From assembly GCA_002840015.1 (NCBI GenBank), contig PGZE01000019.1:1-64000 (forward strand): a stretch of DNA of 64,000 nt, read 5' to 3'. The DNA is from Gammaproteobacteria bacterium HGW-Gammaproteobacteria-2 (lineage in GTDB: Bacteria > Pseudomonadota > Gammaproteobacteria > Xanthomonadales > Xanthomonadaceae). Shown one piece after another: positions 1-8,871 of the stretch. Position 1 is the first letter of the stretch, and every line of letters starts with the position of its first letter. The notes beneath the pieces are model-generated. The model was not told where the DNA came from. It ran no database searches and saw only the letters and a list, made by a program, of their open reading frames with translations. Made by a program: the position numbers and the translations under genes.

Positions 1-171
1 CCATCATCATGCCTTCAATGGCAACACCCGCTCCACTCTTTTTTCGCCGTGCGGGCTGGTGGAAATCCAGCCGCGAAGGAGAGTTTTGCAAGAGCCTCTG
101 TATACTCAAGTTTTTCGAGTGGTGCGACGGGCCGCGTCAGACGTTTGTGCGGTGTCTGTTCCGGGGGTGTC

Positions 172-2025
172 ATGGATAGTGAGATCCGCAACGATGCCGA
201 GCACGCCAGCATACTGGCCGACGAGCCATTGAGCGCAGCTCCGGTCGCCATTGGGTTTGAGCGCAGGGTACGCCGTGCCGCGTGGTGGTCGGCGGCCAAG
301 GTGGCCAGCCTCTACGCGCTGTTTGGCATCGTCTGGATCGTGTTGAGTGACCGCGTGCTGGGTCGGCTGGGCGCTACTGTCAGCGTTGACTTGTTGCAGT
401 TCGGCACGCTTAAAGGTCTTGCGTTCGTGCTGGTTACGGCCACCGTGTTGTTGCTGGGGCTGCATCGCGCTCTGCTGCGTTGGCATCGATTTGAAATCAA
501 GGCACGGGCGTCGGCGGAGTTGATGCGCACGGTTGCCGCAACCTTGCCCGATGCGTTGGTAGTGCTCGACGCTGACGGTCGCATTCGCTACGCCAACACA
601 CATGCGCGCACGGTGCTGGGTGTTACCCGATCGGCCTTGATCGGCAACGCCTTCGATGCGCCGGAATGGACGATCACTGATGCTGATGGTGCCGCGATGG
701 AGTCTTCGCGTTTGCCGTTTGCCCAGGTGCGCGCGCAAATGAAGCCGGTTATGGGCGCCGTGCATGCGATTAACCCGGCCGGGTCGGCACGCAAGGTGCT
801 GTCGGTCAACGCCGCACCACTGGTTTCTGCCGACGGTGAGTTTGCTGGCATGGTGGCGAGCATCCGCGATATCACCCAGGCCCGGCGCGAGCAGATCATT
901 GATGAACGCAGTCGCGGCGTGCTGCGCGCATTGTCGGATTTCGATGCCTTTGTACTGGAGCCGCGCACGGCGCAGGAAACCCTTGAATATGCGTGCCGCA
1001 GCCTGACCGAGCGCGGTGTGTGCGTTTTGGCATGGGTGGGTTTCGTCAAGGCCGATGCGGATCGCTCGGTTATGCCAGTCGCATCGGCAGGTGGCGGGCG
1101 CACCTACCTCGATACCCTGCGCGTAACGTGGGATGGTGCCGATACCGGGGCCGGGCCAGTAGGGCAGTCGATACGCAGCCGCAAGCTGGTGGTGGTCGAC
1201 GATATCGCCAACGACCCCGGGTTTGCGCATTGGCGGCAATTTGCGCTGGATCACGGGTTCTCCTGCGCCTTCGCCGCGCCGGTCATTGGCCGCGCCGATT
1301 CGCCCGATTTCGTACTTTGCGGCTATCACCGCGAGGCGCGTGCCTACCCCGAACCGGTACAAGAATTGATCGCTGAGTTTTCCTATCGCCTCAGTCAGGC
1401 GCTGGCCCTGTCTCGGCGCCGGGTTGCCAGCGAGGTGGGCACACAGCGCTTGCAGGCCGCCTTGCATGGCACCGTCAACGCCTTGCAACGCATGGTCGAG
1501 GCCCGTGACCCGTATACGTTCGGGCACGAGGAGCGCGTGGCCAGGCTCGCGGTTGCAATCGCCGATGTACTGGGGTTTCCGCCGGCGCAGCGGCAGGCGC
1601 TGGATCTGGCGGCGCAATTGCATGACATCGGCAAAATGAGCGTGCCCGCCGAGATACTCAGCAAACCGACGCGCCTGACCAACGCCGAATACGAGTTGAT
1701 TAAGGGCCATGTCGAATCCGGCTATCGCATTCTGGAGCAAATCGATTTCGGCATGCCGGTCGCCGACATCATGCGCCAGCATCACGAACGGCTGGATGGC
1801 TCGGGTTATCCCAATGGCTTGCTCGGCGAGCAGATACGGCTCGAGGCACGGGTGCTTGCGGTTGCCGACGTGGCCGAATCGATGTTGTCGCATCGGCCGT
1901 ATCGTGCCGCGTTGACGCTGGAATTGGTGCGCGGCGAACTGCTTTCCGGGCGCGGTTCACGCTATGACGCCGATGCGGTGGATGCGTGCATGCAGGTGTT
2001 GACCGGCCCGCTCTCACCACTGTGA
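172..2025 (+). CDS. Membrane PAS-GAF-HD-GYP protein, probable cyclic-di-GMP phosphodiesterase
   Basis: The protein of about 617 residues has two hydrophobic segments near the N-terminus, then a PAS domain (about residues 120-240), a GAF-like domain (about 250-430) and a C-terminal HD-GYP domain. In the last domain I see HDIGK and the signature HHERLDGSGYP. HD-GYP proteins hydrolyse cyclic-di-GMP, and the PAS and GAF parts would sense a ligand or redox state. I chose the ATG at 172 because a GGGGG-type ribosome site precedes it. An upstream in-frame start at 49 would add residues that do not look like protein. It is convergent with the ferredoxin reductase gene, 12 bases away. Confidence 0.9.
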   Translation: MDSEIRNDAEHASILADEPLSAAPVAIGFERRVRRAAWWSAAKVASLYALFGIVWIVLSDRVLGRLGATVSVDLLQFGTLKGLAFVLVTATVLLLGLHRALLRWHRFEIKARASAELMRTVAATLPDALVVLDADGRIRYANTHARTVLGVTRSALIGNAFDAPEWTITDADGAAMESSRLPFAQVRAQMKPVMGAVHAINPAGSARKVLSVNAAPLVSADGEFAGMVASIRDITQARREQIIDERSRGVLRALSDFDAFVLEPRTAQETLEYACRSLTERGVCVLAWVGFVKADADRSVMPVASAGGGRTYLDTLRVTWDGADTGAGPVGQSIRSRKLVVVDDIANDPGFAHWRQFALDHGFSCAFAAPVIGRADSPDFVLCGYHREARAYPEPVQELIAEFSYRLSQALALSRRRVASEVGTQRLQAALHGTVNALQRMVEARDPYTFGHEERVARLAVAIADVLGFPPAQRQALDLAAQLHDIGKMSVPAEILSKPTRLTNAEYELIKGHVESGYRILEQIDFGMPVADIMRQHHERLDGSGYPNGLLGEQIRLEARVLAVADVAESMLSHRPYRAALTLELVRGELLSGRGSRYDADAVDACMQVLTGPLSPL

Positions 2026-2037
2026 CTGGCGCTGTTT

Positions 2038-2814
2038 TCAGCGTTCGACAAACGCCCGCTCGAACACATAATGCCCGGCCTGGCCGATGCGCGGCGCCGC
2101 GCTGAAATCGCGGGCATCGAGCAGTGCGCGGGTATCGGCCAGCATTTGTGGGCTACCGCAGATCATCACCCGGTCTTGTTCCGGGTTTAGTGGCGGCAAA
2201 CCTGCCGCCACAGCCATCGCGCCGCTGTCGAGCAGGGTGGTGAGTCGGCCCTGATTGGCAAACGGCTCACGGGTCACCGCCGGGAAATAATGTAGCTTTG
2301 CACGGATTGCCTCACCAAGGTATTCATGGCGCGGCAATTCGTGGCTCAGATAATCGCGATAGGCGAGATCAGCAACCTGGCGCACGCCCTGAGCCAGCAC
2401 CACATGCTCGAAGCGCTCCCAGGTTTCCGGGTCCTTGATGATCGACAGGAATGGCGCGATGCCGGTGCCAGTGCCGAGCAGATACAGGTTACGCCCCGGC
2501 AACAAGTCGCTGATCAACAGGGTGCCGGTTGGCTTGGTGCTAACGATCAGATCATCGCCCGCCTGGATATGTTGCAAGCGCGAGGTGAGCGGGCCATCGG
2601 CAACCTTGATGCTGAAGAACTCCAGTTCCTCTTCCCAGTTGGCACTGGCGATGGAGTAGGCGCGCAGCAGCGGCTTGTCATTCACCATTAGGCCGATCAT
2701 CACGAACTGGCCATTGGCAAAACGCAGACTCGAGTCACGACTGGTGGTGAAGCTGAAGTAATCGGGCGTCCAGTGGCGCACGGCCAGCACGCGCTCGGTG
2801 TGCAGATTCGACAT
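2038..2814 (-). CDS. fpr: Ferredoxin--NADP reductase
   Basis: This 258-residue flavoprotein passes electrons between NADPH and ferredoxin or flavodoxin and supports the oxidative stress response. The FAD-binding motif RAYSIAS, the NADP-binding GTGTGIAPFLS and the C-terminal aromatic end (VFERAFVER) match the bacterial subclass I family in order and length. The ATG at 2814 gives the family's usual N-terminus (MSNLHTERVL); a longer in-frame extension upstream is not protein-like. A DoxX gene is divergent upstream. Confidence 0.93.
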   Translation of the reverse strand: MSNLHTERVLAVRHWTPDYFSFTTSRDSSLRFANGQFVMIGLMVNDKPLLRAYSIASANWEEELEFFSIKVADGPLTSRLQHIQAGDDLIVSTKPTGTLLISDLLPGRNLYLLGTGTGIAPFLSIIKDPETWERFEHVVLAQGVRQVADLAYRDYLSHELPRHEYLGEAIRAKLHYFPAVTREPFANQGRLTTLLDSGAMAVAAGLPPLNPEQDRVMICGSPQMLADTRALLDARDFSAAPRIGQAGHYVFERAFVER

Positions 2815-3028
2815 GAAAGAGGGCTTGCGAGGAGTAAACCCGCATTTTACGGCAACAGCCGACGTTCCACCTTGATTGTGCGCAAGCATTTCATCACGGT
2901 GTTGACCTTTGCCCCGCCAACTCGGATGCTGTGCAGGCGCATTCCGGGCTTGCACTGTATCCGAGTTGGCGCCGGGCAATAACAACCCGACATAACAATG
3001 TTTCCTGGACAGCATGGGAGAGGCACGA

Positions 3029-3421
3029 ATGAACAAGTTCGCAGATCTGATTGGACGCATCCTGATCGCATTGATTTTCGTGATGGCTGGTATGAACAAA
3101 GTCATGCATTACGACGCAACGGTTGCTGATATGGCGCTGCATGGCATTCCCGGAATGTTGCTGCCGGTAGTCATCTTCACCGAGTTGGTTGGCGGCATCT
3201 TGATCATCATCGGCTTGCAGACCCGTCTGGCGGCTTTGGCTTTGGCTGGCTTTTCAATTGTCACGGGGTTGTTGATGCATGCCGTCCCGGTTGAAGGCGC
3301 AGACGTGGTCAATGAAGGCATCATGCTGATGAAGAACCTGGCGATGGCCGGTGGCTTCCTGTTCCTGTTTGCCAACGGTGCGGGCCCGCTGAGCTTCGAT
3401 CGCAAGTGGGGCAAAGCCTGA
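3029..3421 (+). CDS. DoxX family membrane protein
   Basis: A 130-residue protein with four hydrophobic segments and the DoxX-type opening GRILIALIFVMAGMNKV. DoxX relatives are small inner-membrane proteins often linked to redox balance. The ATG at 3029 follows a GGGAGAGG ribosome site and is preferred over the ATG at 3014, which lies before that site. A second, more distant DoxX protein is at 31075. A structured repeat begins three bases after its stop codon. Confidence 0.88.
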   Translation: MNKFADLIGRILIALIFVMAGMNKVMHYDATVADMALHGIPGMLLPVVIFTELVGGILIIIGLQTRLAALALAGFSIVTGLLMHAVPVEGADVVNEGIMLMKNLAMAGGFLFLFANGAGPLSFDRKWGKA

Positions 3422-3423
3422 CC

Positions 3424-3603
3424 TGATTAGCGCTATATCTCAGCGGTCGAAGTCCCTCTCCCACCGGGAGAGGGGTTGGGGTGAGGGTCCGGCGAGCATA
3501 GAAGCTGCTGCATGGCATCGAACCCTCATCCGGCGCTTCGCGCCACCTTCTCCCGGCGGGAGAAGGAGTCGAAGCGTGCCTGGCTGAGATATGGCGCAAA
3601 TCA
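3424..3603. repeat. MITE-like intergenic element with inverted ends
   Basis: The stretch starts and ends with 21-base inverted arms (3424-3444 and 3583-3603) that differ at two positions. Inside are two smaller palindromic blocks, one built on CCCTCTCCCACCGGGAGAGG and one on CTTCTCCCGGCGGGAGAAGG, joined by GGGTGAGGG and ACCCTCATCCGGCG motifs. It has no reading frame of its own. The same inner motifs recur near 34365-34518. Similar elements are common between genes in Xanthomonas relatives. It may also end transcription of the DoxX gene. Confidence 0.75.
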
Positions 3604-3666
3604 GGAAGCCTGATCGACACCTTGACGGGCCGGAGTGATCCGGCCCGTCCATTACCGGACCAGAAC

Positions 3667-4146
3667 ATGACTACGCTCTATGAGCTGACTGTGCGCACCC
3701 TTGATGGCACCGAACAAAGCCTGTCCGACTATCGCGGCAAAGTGTTGCTGATCGTCAATGTTGCCTCGAAGTGCGGCTTCACGCCGCAATACGAGGGGCT
3801 GGAAGCGCTGTGGCGTGCGCATCGCGAGGAGGGTCTCGTGGTCATGGGCTTCCCCTGCGACCAGTTTGGTCATCAGGAGCCGGGCGATGCTGATGAGATC
3901 CGCAATTTCTGCTCGCTCAGCTACGAGGTCAGTTTTCCCCTGTTCGAGAAAATCGAGGTCAATGGTGCCCACACGCACCCCTTGTATGCCTGGCTCAAGC
4001 AGCAAAAATCCGGTCTGCTCGGTAGTGGCATCAAGTGGAACTTCACCAAATTCCTTGTTTCCCGCGACGGTAAAGTGATCAAGCGCTATGCGCCAACCGA
4101 CAAGCCGGCAGCGATCGAAAAGGACATCGTCGCGGCGCTGGCCTGA
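3667..4146 (+). CDS. Glutathione peroxidase family protein
   Basis: A 159-residue thiol peroxidase that reduces hydrogen or lipid peroxides, in bacteria often with thioredoxin rather than glutathione. The catalytic Cys36 lies in NVASKCGFTPQY, and the KWNFTKFLV motif carries the conserved Trp and Asn. The ATG at 3667 gives the normal length; an in-frame extension from 3622 would start inside spacer DNA. It is convergent with the di-haem peroxidase gene. Confidence 0.93.
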   Translation: MTTLYELTVRTLDGTEQSLSDYRGKVLLIVNVASKCGFTPQYEGLEALWRAHREEGLVVMGFPCDQFGHQEPGDADEIRNFCSLSYEVSFPLFEKIEVNGAHTHPLYAWLKQQKSGLLGSGIKWNFTKFLVSRDGKVIKRYAPTDKPAAIEKDIVAALA

Positions 4147-4196
4147 ACAACCAGCCGCCGCCGAGCCTACGCTGCGCAACCATTGCCGGGCGCCAC

Positions 4197-5219
4197 TTAT
4201 TCGAGCATGTCGCCGGGTGTTGGCGGCAGACGCGGCATGCTCTGGGCCGGGAACGGGCCGCCCAAAGTTTCTAGGAAAGCCACGATGTCGGCGACTTCAT
4301 TGTCGCCAAGTTGCTTGTTCAGTTGCGTGGATGCCATCACCCGCACCGCTTCAGGCAGGCTCTTCACCGAGCCGTTGTGAAAATACGGCGCGGTGTATAC
4401 CAGGTTGCGCAGGCTGGGGACGCGCCAGAAATTGGCGTCCTGAGGCTTGCCGGTCACGGTTTCGCGGCCCTTGTCGGCGTCGAGTTGATATTTGGCTACA
4501 TAGGGGCTGTCGCGGAAGGTCGGGAAGCGCATGAAGAACCCAGTGCCAACCGGTAGCGGCGGACCACTGAAGTTGGCGCCGCTGTGGCAGGCGGTGCAGC
4601 CGGTCGCCGCAAAGGTGTCCAGACCGCGTTTTTGCTGCTCATTCAATGCGCTGGCATCACCGGCCGCGAAACGATCGTAGGCACTGCCGGGCGTAATCAG
4701 GGTCCGCTCATAGGCAGCAATCGCTTTGGCGATGGCATCGGCATCAATGGTCTGCGAACCGAACGCACGCTTGAACAATGGCGCATACGCGGGCATTGCT
4801 GCGATGCGACCAACGGCATCATCCAGGCTTGGCATGCCCATCTCGATCGGGTTTGCAATCGGGCCTTTGGCCTGGTCTTCAAGACTGGCGGCGCGGCCAT
4901 CCCAGAACTGGGTTGAAAGAAATGCGGCGTTCCATACGGTTGGCGCATTACGCCCGCCTTGCAGCCCGTGTACACCCATGGATGTCGGGCGATGATCGTC
5001 ACCGCCTTCCATCACGTTATGGCATGAGGCGCACGAAATAGTGCCGGTGGACGAGATGCGGGGGTCGAAAAACAGCATCTTGCCCAGTTCGACCTTGTCC
5101 GCTGTCGTGGGGTTGTCGGCGGGGGCGGGCGCCTGTTCGGGTAACGCTTGCCACTGTGCCATGGCGCTGGTGCTGGCGAGTCCGAGAATTATCGATGTGG
5201 CAAGGGGGCGTAGGCGCAT
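4197..5219 (-). CDS. Di-haem cytochrome c peroxidase, periplasmic
   Basis: A 340-residue exported protein with a signal peptide ending near AMAQ (residues 1-22). It has two c-type haem sites, Cys63-x2-Cys66-His67 and Cys208-x2-Cys211-His212. This is the CcpA/MauG arrangement, in which the high-potential haem takes electrons from a cytochrome and the other reduces hydrogen peroxide. The ATG at 5219 has GGAG upstream. I cannot separate peroxidase from MauG-like function by eye. Confidence 0.92.
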   Translation of the reverse strand: MRLRPLATSIILGLASTSAMAQWQALPEQAPAPADNPTTADKVELGKMLFFDPRISSTGTISCASCHNVMEGGDDHRPTSMGVHGLQGGRNAPTVWNAAFLSTQFWDGRAASLEDQAKGPIANPIEMGMPSLDDAVGRIAAMPAYAPLFKRAFGSQTIDADAIAKAIAAYERTLITPGSAYDRFAAGDASALNEQQKRGLDTFAATGCTACHSGANFSGPPLPVGTGFFMRFPTFRDSPYVAKYQLDADKGRETVTGKPQDANFWRVPSLRNLVYTAPYFHNGSVKSLPEAVRVMASTQLNKQLGDNEVADIVAFLETLGGPFPAQSMPRLPPTPGDMLE

Positions 5220-5308
5220 GACGAGGCTCCGCGATGGATGAAACCCCATCCTATCGGGTCATGCTTTGCTGAGGCTTAATCAACAGGATGTATTCGTGTC
5301 GCGAGTCT

Positions 5309-5330
5309 GGCCCCGCCATGCGGCGGGGCC
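5309..5330. terminator. GC-rich hairpin after the DUF4785 gene
   Basis: GGCCCCGCC (5309-5317) pairs exactly with GGCGGGGCC (5322-5330) around a four-base loop. It lies just downstream of the minus-strand DUF4785 gene, where a terminator is expected, but has no clear T-tract. Confidence 0.5.
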
Positions 5331-5351
5331 ACTACAGGGCAAATCAATTGC

Positions 5352-6608
5352 TCAATACTCGGCGGGCGCGGTCGGACGCGTTGGCAGATCGCCGCCGAGT
5401 GCCTCGAGACCGGCGCTGCGCCGCTCAAGCTGTGCCATGCGGGTCTGGTCAAACAAGCGCAAGTCACGCAGGGCGTACGGTGCCTTCAGGTTGGTATCGA
5501 GCACATCCGGGCCGAACTGCAGGGCCAGTTCACCGGTTCCAGCGTCGATCCACGCGGCAGTCTGCGCGGCAGCCATCGGCTGCAGTCGACCCTGGGCATC
5601 GCTGCCGTAGAGCACGCCGCTGGCCTGATAGCGGCCCGCTGCTGCGGTTTCGACAGCCAAGGCAATGCGCACGCCGTTGGCCTCGCTCATGCGCACGTCA
5701 CCCGCGAATCGGGCGGTAGGTGCTGACACGGCAATTGCGGTTTTGGCATCGCGAAGCACACGAACCTTGCCGGTTTTGGTGGCGGCAAAAGTATGTACTT
5801 CCCACAGCCCTGCTTGTGTGGATGCGTCAGCCGGCAAATCTGCTGTCGCGCTGACACTACCATCGGCCGCGGTGACAAAACGCAGATCCACAGTGGTTCC
5901 GTCTGGCGCGGTGATCAGGCCGCCGAGATTGCTCGCCTTGATAGCCAGTTCGCCTTCGTACATCCGCGCCGAAATGGCAATCTGCCCGCCGGCAACGGCA
6001 TTGTCGCGGTCAGCGGACAGGCGCAGCCGATACGGACTGGCTGGCTCGTACACATGCACCAGATAATTGCCACGGGCATTGGCCGCGCGCAGGGCAACTT
6101 GCCCTTCACCCAATTCCGGCCGCACCCGGAACACAATGGTGCCTTCGCTGAAGTCGGCCCCTGCCTGACGCAACTCTTCACTGGTTGTCGCGCGTTCAAC
6201 CGCACGGCTGGCCGGTGCATATTTACCCGCCACTGACAGCTCCAGATCGGAAAGTGACAGCATGGTCATGTCGTTGCCAGCTTGCGGGCTGATGCGAATC
6301 ACTGCACCCGGTGCTGTGGTGTCGATGGCATAGCCTCGTTGCATTTGCTTGGCACTGACATTGGCCCAGAATTGCTGGCTGTCATCGACAAATGGCGCTG
6401 CCGTTTCCAGTTGGTTTGTGGCTTTCAATTTCCAGGCGAACTGTACCGGAGCGCGTTCTGCATTGATGCCCGGATCAGGCGCTGCAACCAGGCGAGAAGC
6501 TACAAGGTCGTCGGCGGTGGCAGCCGGCAGACGATGGCCAGATTGCGCAAATGCGCTGCCTGCGGCAGCAAGTGCAAACAACAGGGTGGTGAGGTGTTGG
6601 ATTTTCAT
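5352..6608 (-). CDS. Exported DUF4785 domain-containing protein
   Basis: A 418-residue protein with a clear signal peptide (MKIQHLTTLLFALAAAGSAF). The rest is beta-rich and resembles the DUF4785 family found in Lysobacterales and Legionella. The middle part (about residues 190-300) reads like an Ig-like fold. The ATG at 6608 has GAGGAG upstream. It sits 11 bases downstream of a broken lipase gene on the same strand, so the two were probably co-transcribed. No enzyme motif is evident. Confidence 0.75.
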   Translation of the reverse strand: MKIQHLTTLLFALAAAGSAFAQSGHRLPAATADDLVASRLVAAPDPGINAERAPVQFAWKLKATNQLETAAPFVDDSQQFWANVSAKQMQRGYAIDTTAPGAVIRISPQAGNDMTMLSLSDLELSVAGKYAPASRAVERATTSEELRQAGADFSEGTIVFRVRPELGEGQVALRAANARGNYLVHVYEPASPYRLRLSADRDNAVAGGQIAISARMYEGELAIKASNLGGLITAPDGTTVDLRFVTAADGSVSATADLPADASTQAGLWEVHTFAATKTGKVRVLRDAKTAIAVSAPTARFAGDVRMSEANGVRIALAVETAAAGRYQASGVLYGSDAQGRLQPMAAAQTAAWIDAGTGELALQFGPDVLDTNLKAPYALRDLRLFDQTRMAQLERRSAGLEALGGDLPTRPTAPAEY

Positions 6609-6619
6609 GCTCGCGCTCC

Positions 6620-7424
6620 TCACAGGTCGTTACGCAGGATGGTGTCGAGGCCAAAACAGGCACGACGACTTTGGTTGTGGCTCAACGGTTCGCCGCCAGC
6701 CATGCGCGATTTATCGTTGAACCAGACCGACCCTGCGGCTGACTGGCTGGAACAATTGAGGAAGCCATCCGAGCAGCTATCGAGCCAGAACTGGGTTACT
6801 TCCAGACCAAGGTTCTCGGTGTAGCCACCACAGTAGCTGTCCGAATCCCATACGGCTGTCTCAACATCGGTGCCAACCACAGAGTAAAACTTCTTGGGGG
6901 TTGCCGGCCGGCCGGCGGTGCCCAGCAACCAGTTGGCGTTGTAGTAGGCCATCCAGCTGACCTGCTGCTGGCGAACGGCATCGGTCTTGAAACCGAGCAA
7001 CCAGCCCACCGCACTCTCGAAGATATTGCCATTCATCACCGCGTCGGCGAGCGGTGTGCCGGCCGACGACGGCGCCAATGCGTTGACCCAGCGGGTCTTG
7101 CTGATGATATTTGGGTAACGCGCATCCCAGGTCGGGTTGGATAGTATCCAGCGCATCACATTGCCACCGTTGGAATGGGTAATTATCACCAGGTCGGTGA
7201 TGCCACGCTGGCTGATGAAATTGGTGAGCTGACCGGCCAGGCAGCCTGCCGCACGGCTGTCCCACATGTACTGATTGAAATCGCAGTTGATCACGACGAA
7301 ATTGGCCTGACGCATCGGTCTGACTGCCGGTGCCGTGAACAAAAGCGACACCGGTTGTGGAACTGGCGGCCTGCGCTACAAACGCACAGCTGGCCAGGGT
7401 TAATCCCAGCAAAAATCTACGCAC
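6620..7424 (-). pseudogene. Secreted alpha/beta-hydrolase (lipase-like), frame-disrupted
   Basis: The N-terminus is in one frame: GTG at 7424 with GGAGAG upstream, a signal peptide, then AFVHGTGSQTDA, where HGTG is a typical oxyanion-hole motif. The rest continues in another frame from about 7312 with NFVVINCDFNQYMWDSRAAG and the nucleophile site THSNGGN. The two halves join abruptly, and the block expected between HGTG and the second strand looks missing, roughly 20 residues judging from memory of relatives. The C-terminal half is well preserved with paired cysteines. This is either a recent pseudogene or an assembly gap. Confidence 0.75.
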
Positions 7425-7846
7425 GTGGACTCTCCGGATTGGTGGCAGGGCATGACCATCCCGCATGCGGCTGCCTTTGCTACAAACGCCAGGACCTCTC
7501 CCTTCGCTGGCGTATGGGAATGCTGACCTTAATGACTGGTTCACGGTTTGTCATGCTGCGCTGCGGGTCAGCCATCCTGCATCGGCGAGCGTGGACCCAA
7601 TAAGCGGTTGCGCTCACGGCAGGAGCGCCTGTGTATTGCGTTATCGTGGCAGCCGTTCTGCCGGCGAACAAACTTGAGATAGCCTCGCGCACGAGGCGCG
7701 TTCCCACGAGCCCCGTGAGCCTGCTTGCCGGACGGATGACAGATTGCTGGCGATTGACATCGTGCGCAATGCTAGGATTCCCCGCAGGGGCGGATATCGG
7801 CATTTGTGCTGGGTAATCGCCACCGAAGCCCACACGGAGATCGGTA
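7425..7846. other. Intergenic region upstream of phaE
   Basis: This 422-base gap holds no convincing gene. It contains the REP-like repeat at 7649-7709 and the start region of the broken lipase. The phaE ribosome site (CACGGAGA) lies at its right end. I see no clear sigma-70 promoter. Confidence 0.5.
7649..7709. repeat. REP-like dispersed repeat, copy 1
   Basis: The sequence shares the core CTGCCGGCGAAC and the end block GCGCGTTCCCAC with the element at 51898-51967. The middle, CCTCGCGCACGAGGCGCG, forms a short hairpin. Such GC-rich palindromic units occur in many copies between genes in Pseudomonas and Xanthomonas relatives. Confidence 0.55.
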
Positions 7847-8869
7847 ATGACGCAAGCGCAGGATGGATTGAGCTGGCTGGGTGATCTCAGCGACAACTGG
7901 AGCCAGGCAATGACGGCATGGCAATCGCTGGCCAAAGCCGTGCCGGGCGTCGAAGATGCGATGAGCCGCATTGCTGAGCCGAGCCAGGCATTTTCCCAGT
8001 TCATGGCTGCGCTGGGGCCAGGTTTGGGTGAGGGCGGCTTTTCTGCGGCGGAGCTGACACGTCGCTGGCGCGAAACGCTGGAAACCGGCGCGAGCGGTGC
8101 ATTTACGGGCCAGTTTGCGCAGGGCGTGAGCGGTTTTGATCTGAACACGTTTGTCGCACCGATGCTGGAAGCTTTCCGCAAGCAGGTCACGGCATCACTG
8201 GATGCGCCAGCATTCGGCCCAGGCCGCGAACAGCAGGAGCGTTGGCAGGCGCTTGTCAAAGCCCAGCTTGATAATCAACAAGCACAATCGCGCTATCAGG
8301 CGTTGCTGGGCAAGGTGATAGAAAAGGCGTTGGCCGGCTTCGAGAGCAAATTGACAGAGCATGAAGCGCCAGGGCGCCAACTCGGATCGCTGCGCGCCAT
8401 TTATGATCTGTGGATCGATGCCGCCGAAGAATCCTACGCGCAGATTGCCTTGAGCCCCGAGTTTGGCGTCGCCTATGGCGAGATGGTCAATGCGCAGATG
8501 CGCTTGCGCGCCGCCAATCAAAACGAGCTTGAGCGCGTCTGCCGTGAACTTGGCATGCCCACGCGCAGCGAAGTTACAGCCACGCATCGCAAAGTGCATG
8601 CGCTGGAGCGCAGTGTGCGTGCGCTGCGTGCAGAGTTGGCAGACAAGCATCGCGCAGCCGCTAACCGCGAATCGGTCGCAACGCCAGGTACATCGAGGCC
8701 CACGGAAAAGGCGGCGTCGCGCAGAGCGACAAGCAAGCCCGCCGCAGCGCCAAAACCCAAGCCGCGGGCAGCCAAGAAAGCGGTTGCGTCGCTGACCAGA
8801 AAAGCCGCAGCGAAGCCGCGAAAACCACCTGTTGCCAAGGCGGCATCGCGCCGCGGTAAAGGAGCCTGA
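7847..8869 (+). CDS. phaE: Class III polyhydroxyalkanoate synthase subunit PhaE
   Basis: This 340-residue protein is the regulatory partner of PhaC in class III PHA synthases, which polymerise short-chain hydroxyacyl-CoA on storage granules. The opening (WLGDLSDNWSQAMTAWQSLA) and the all-helical body with a Q/R-rich coiled coil near residues 210-265 fit PhaE. phaC follows two bases later. An odd feature is the tail after about residue 275: it is rich in Lys, Ala, Arg and Pro, repeats AKKA/AAKP-like units, and resembles the basic tails of phasins or histone-like proteins. Confidence 0.9.
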   Translation: MTQAQDGLSWLGDLSDNWSQAMTAWQSLAKAVPGVEDAMSRIAEPSQAFSQFMAALGPGLGEGGFSAAELTRRWRETLETGASGAFTGQFAQGVSGFDLNTFVAPMLEAFRKQVTASLDAPAFGPGREQQERWQALVKAQLDNQQAQSRYQALLGKVIEKALAGFESKLTEHEAPGRQLGSLRAIYDLWIDAAEESYAQIALSPEFGVAYGEMVNAQMRLRAANQNELERVCRELGMPTRSEVTATHRKVHALERSVRALRAELADKHRAAANRESVATPGTSRPTEKAASRRATSKPAAAPKPKPRAAKKAVASLTRKAAAKPRKPPVAKAASRRGKGA

Positions 8870-8871
8870 GC

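Noticed and set aside
106-1893. A 595-residue open frame on the minus strand
   Set aside because: It lies opposite the HD-GYP gene, has Arg/His/Gln-rich composition and no domain; GC-rich codons leave long empty frames.
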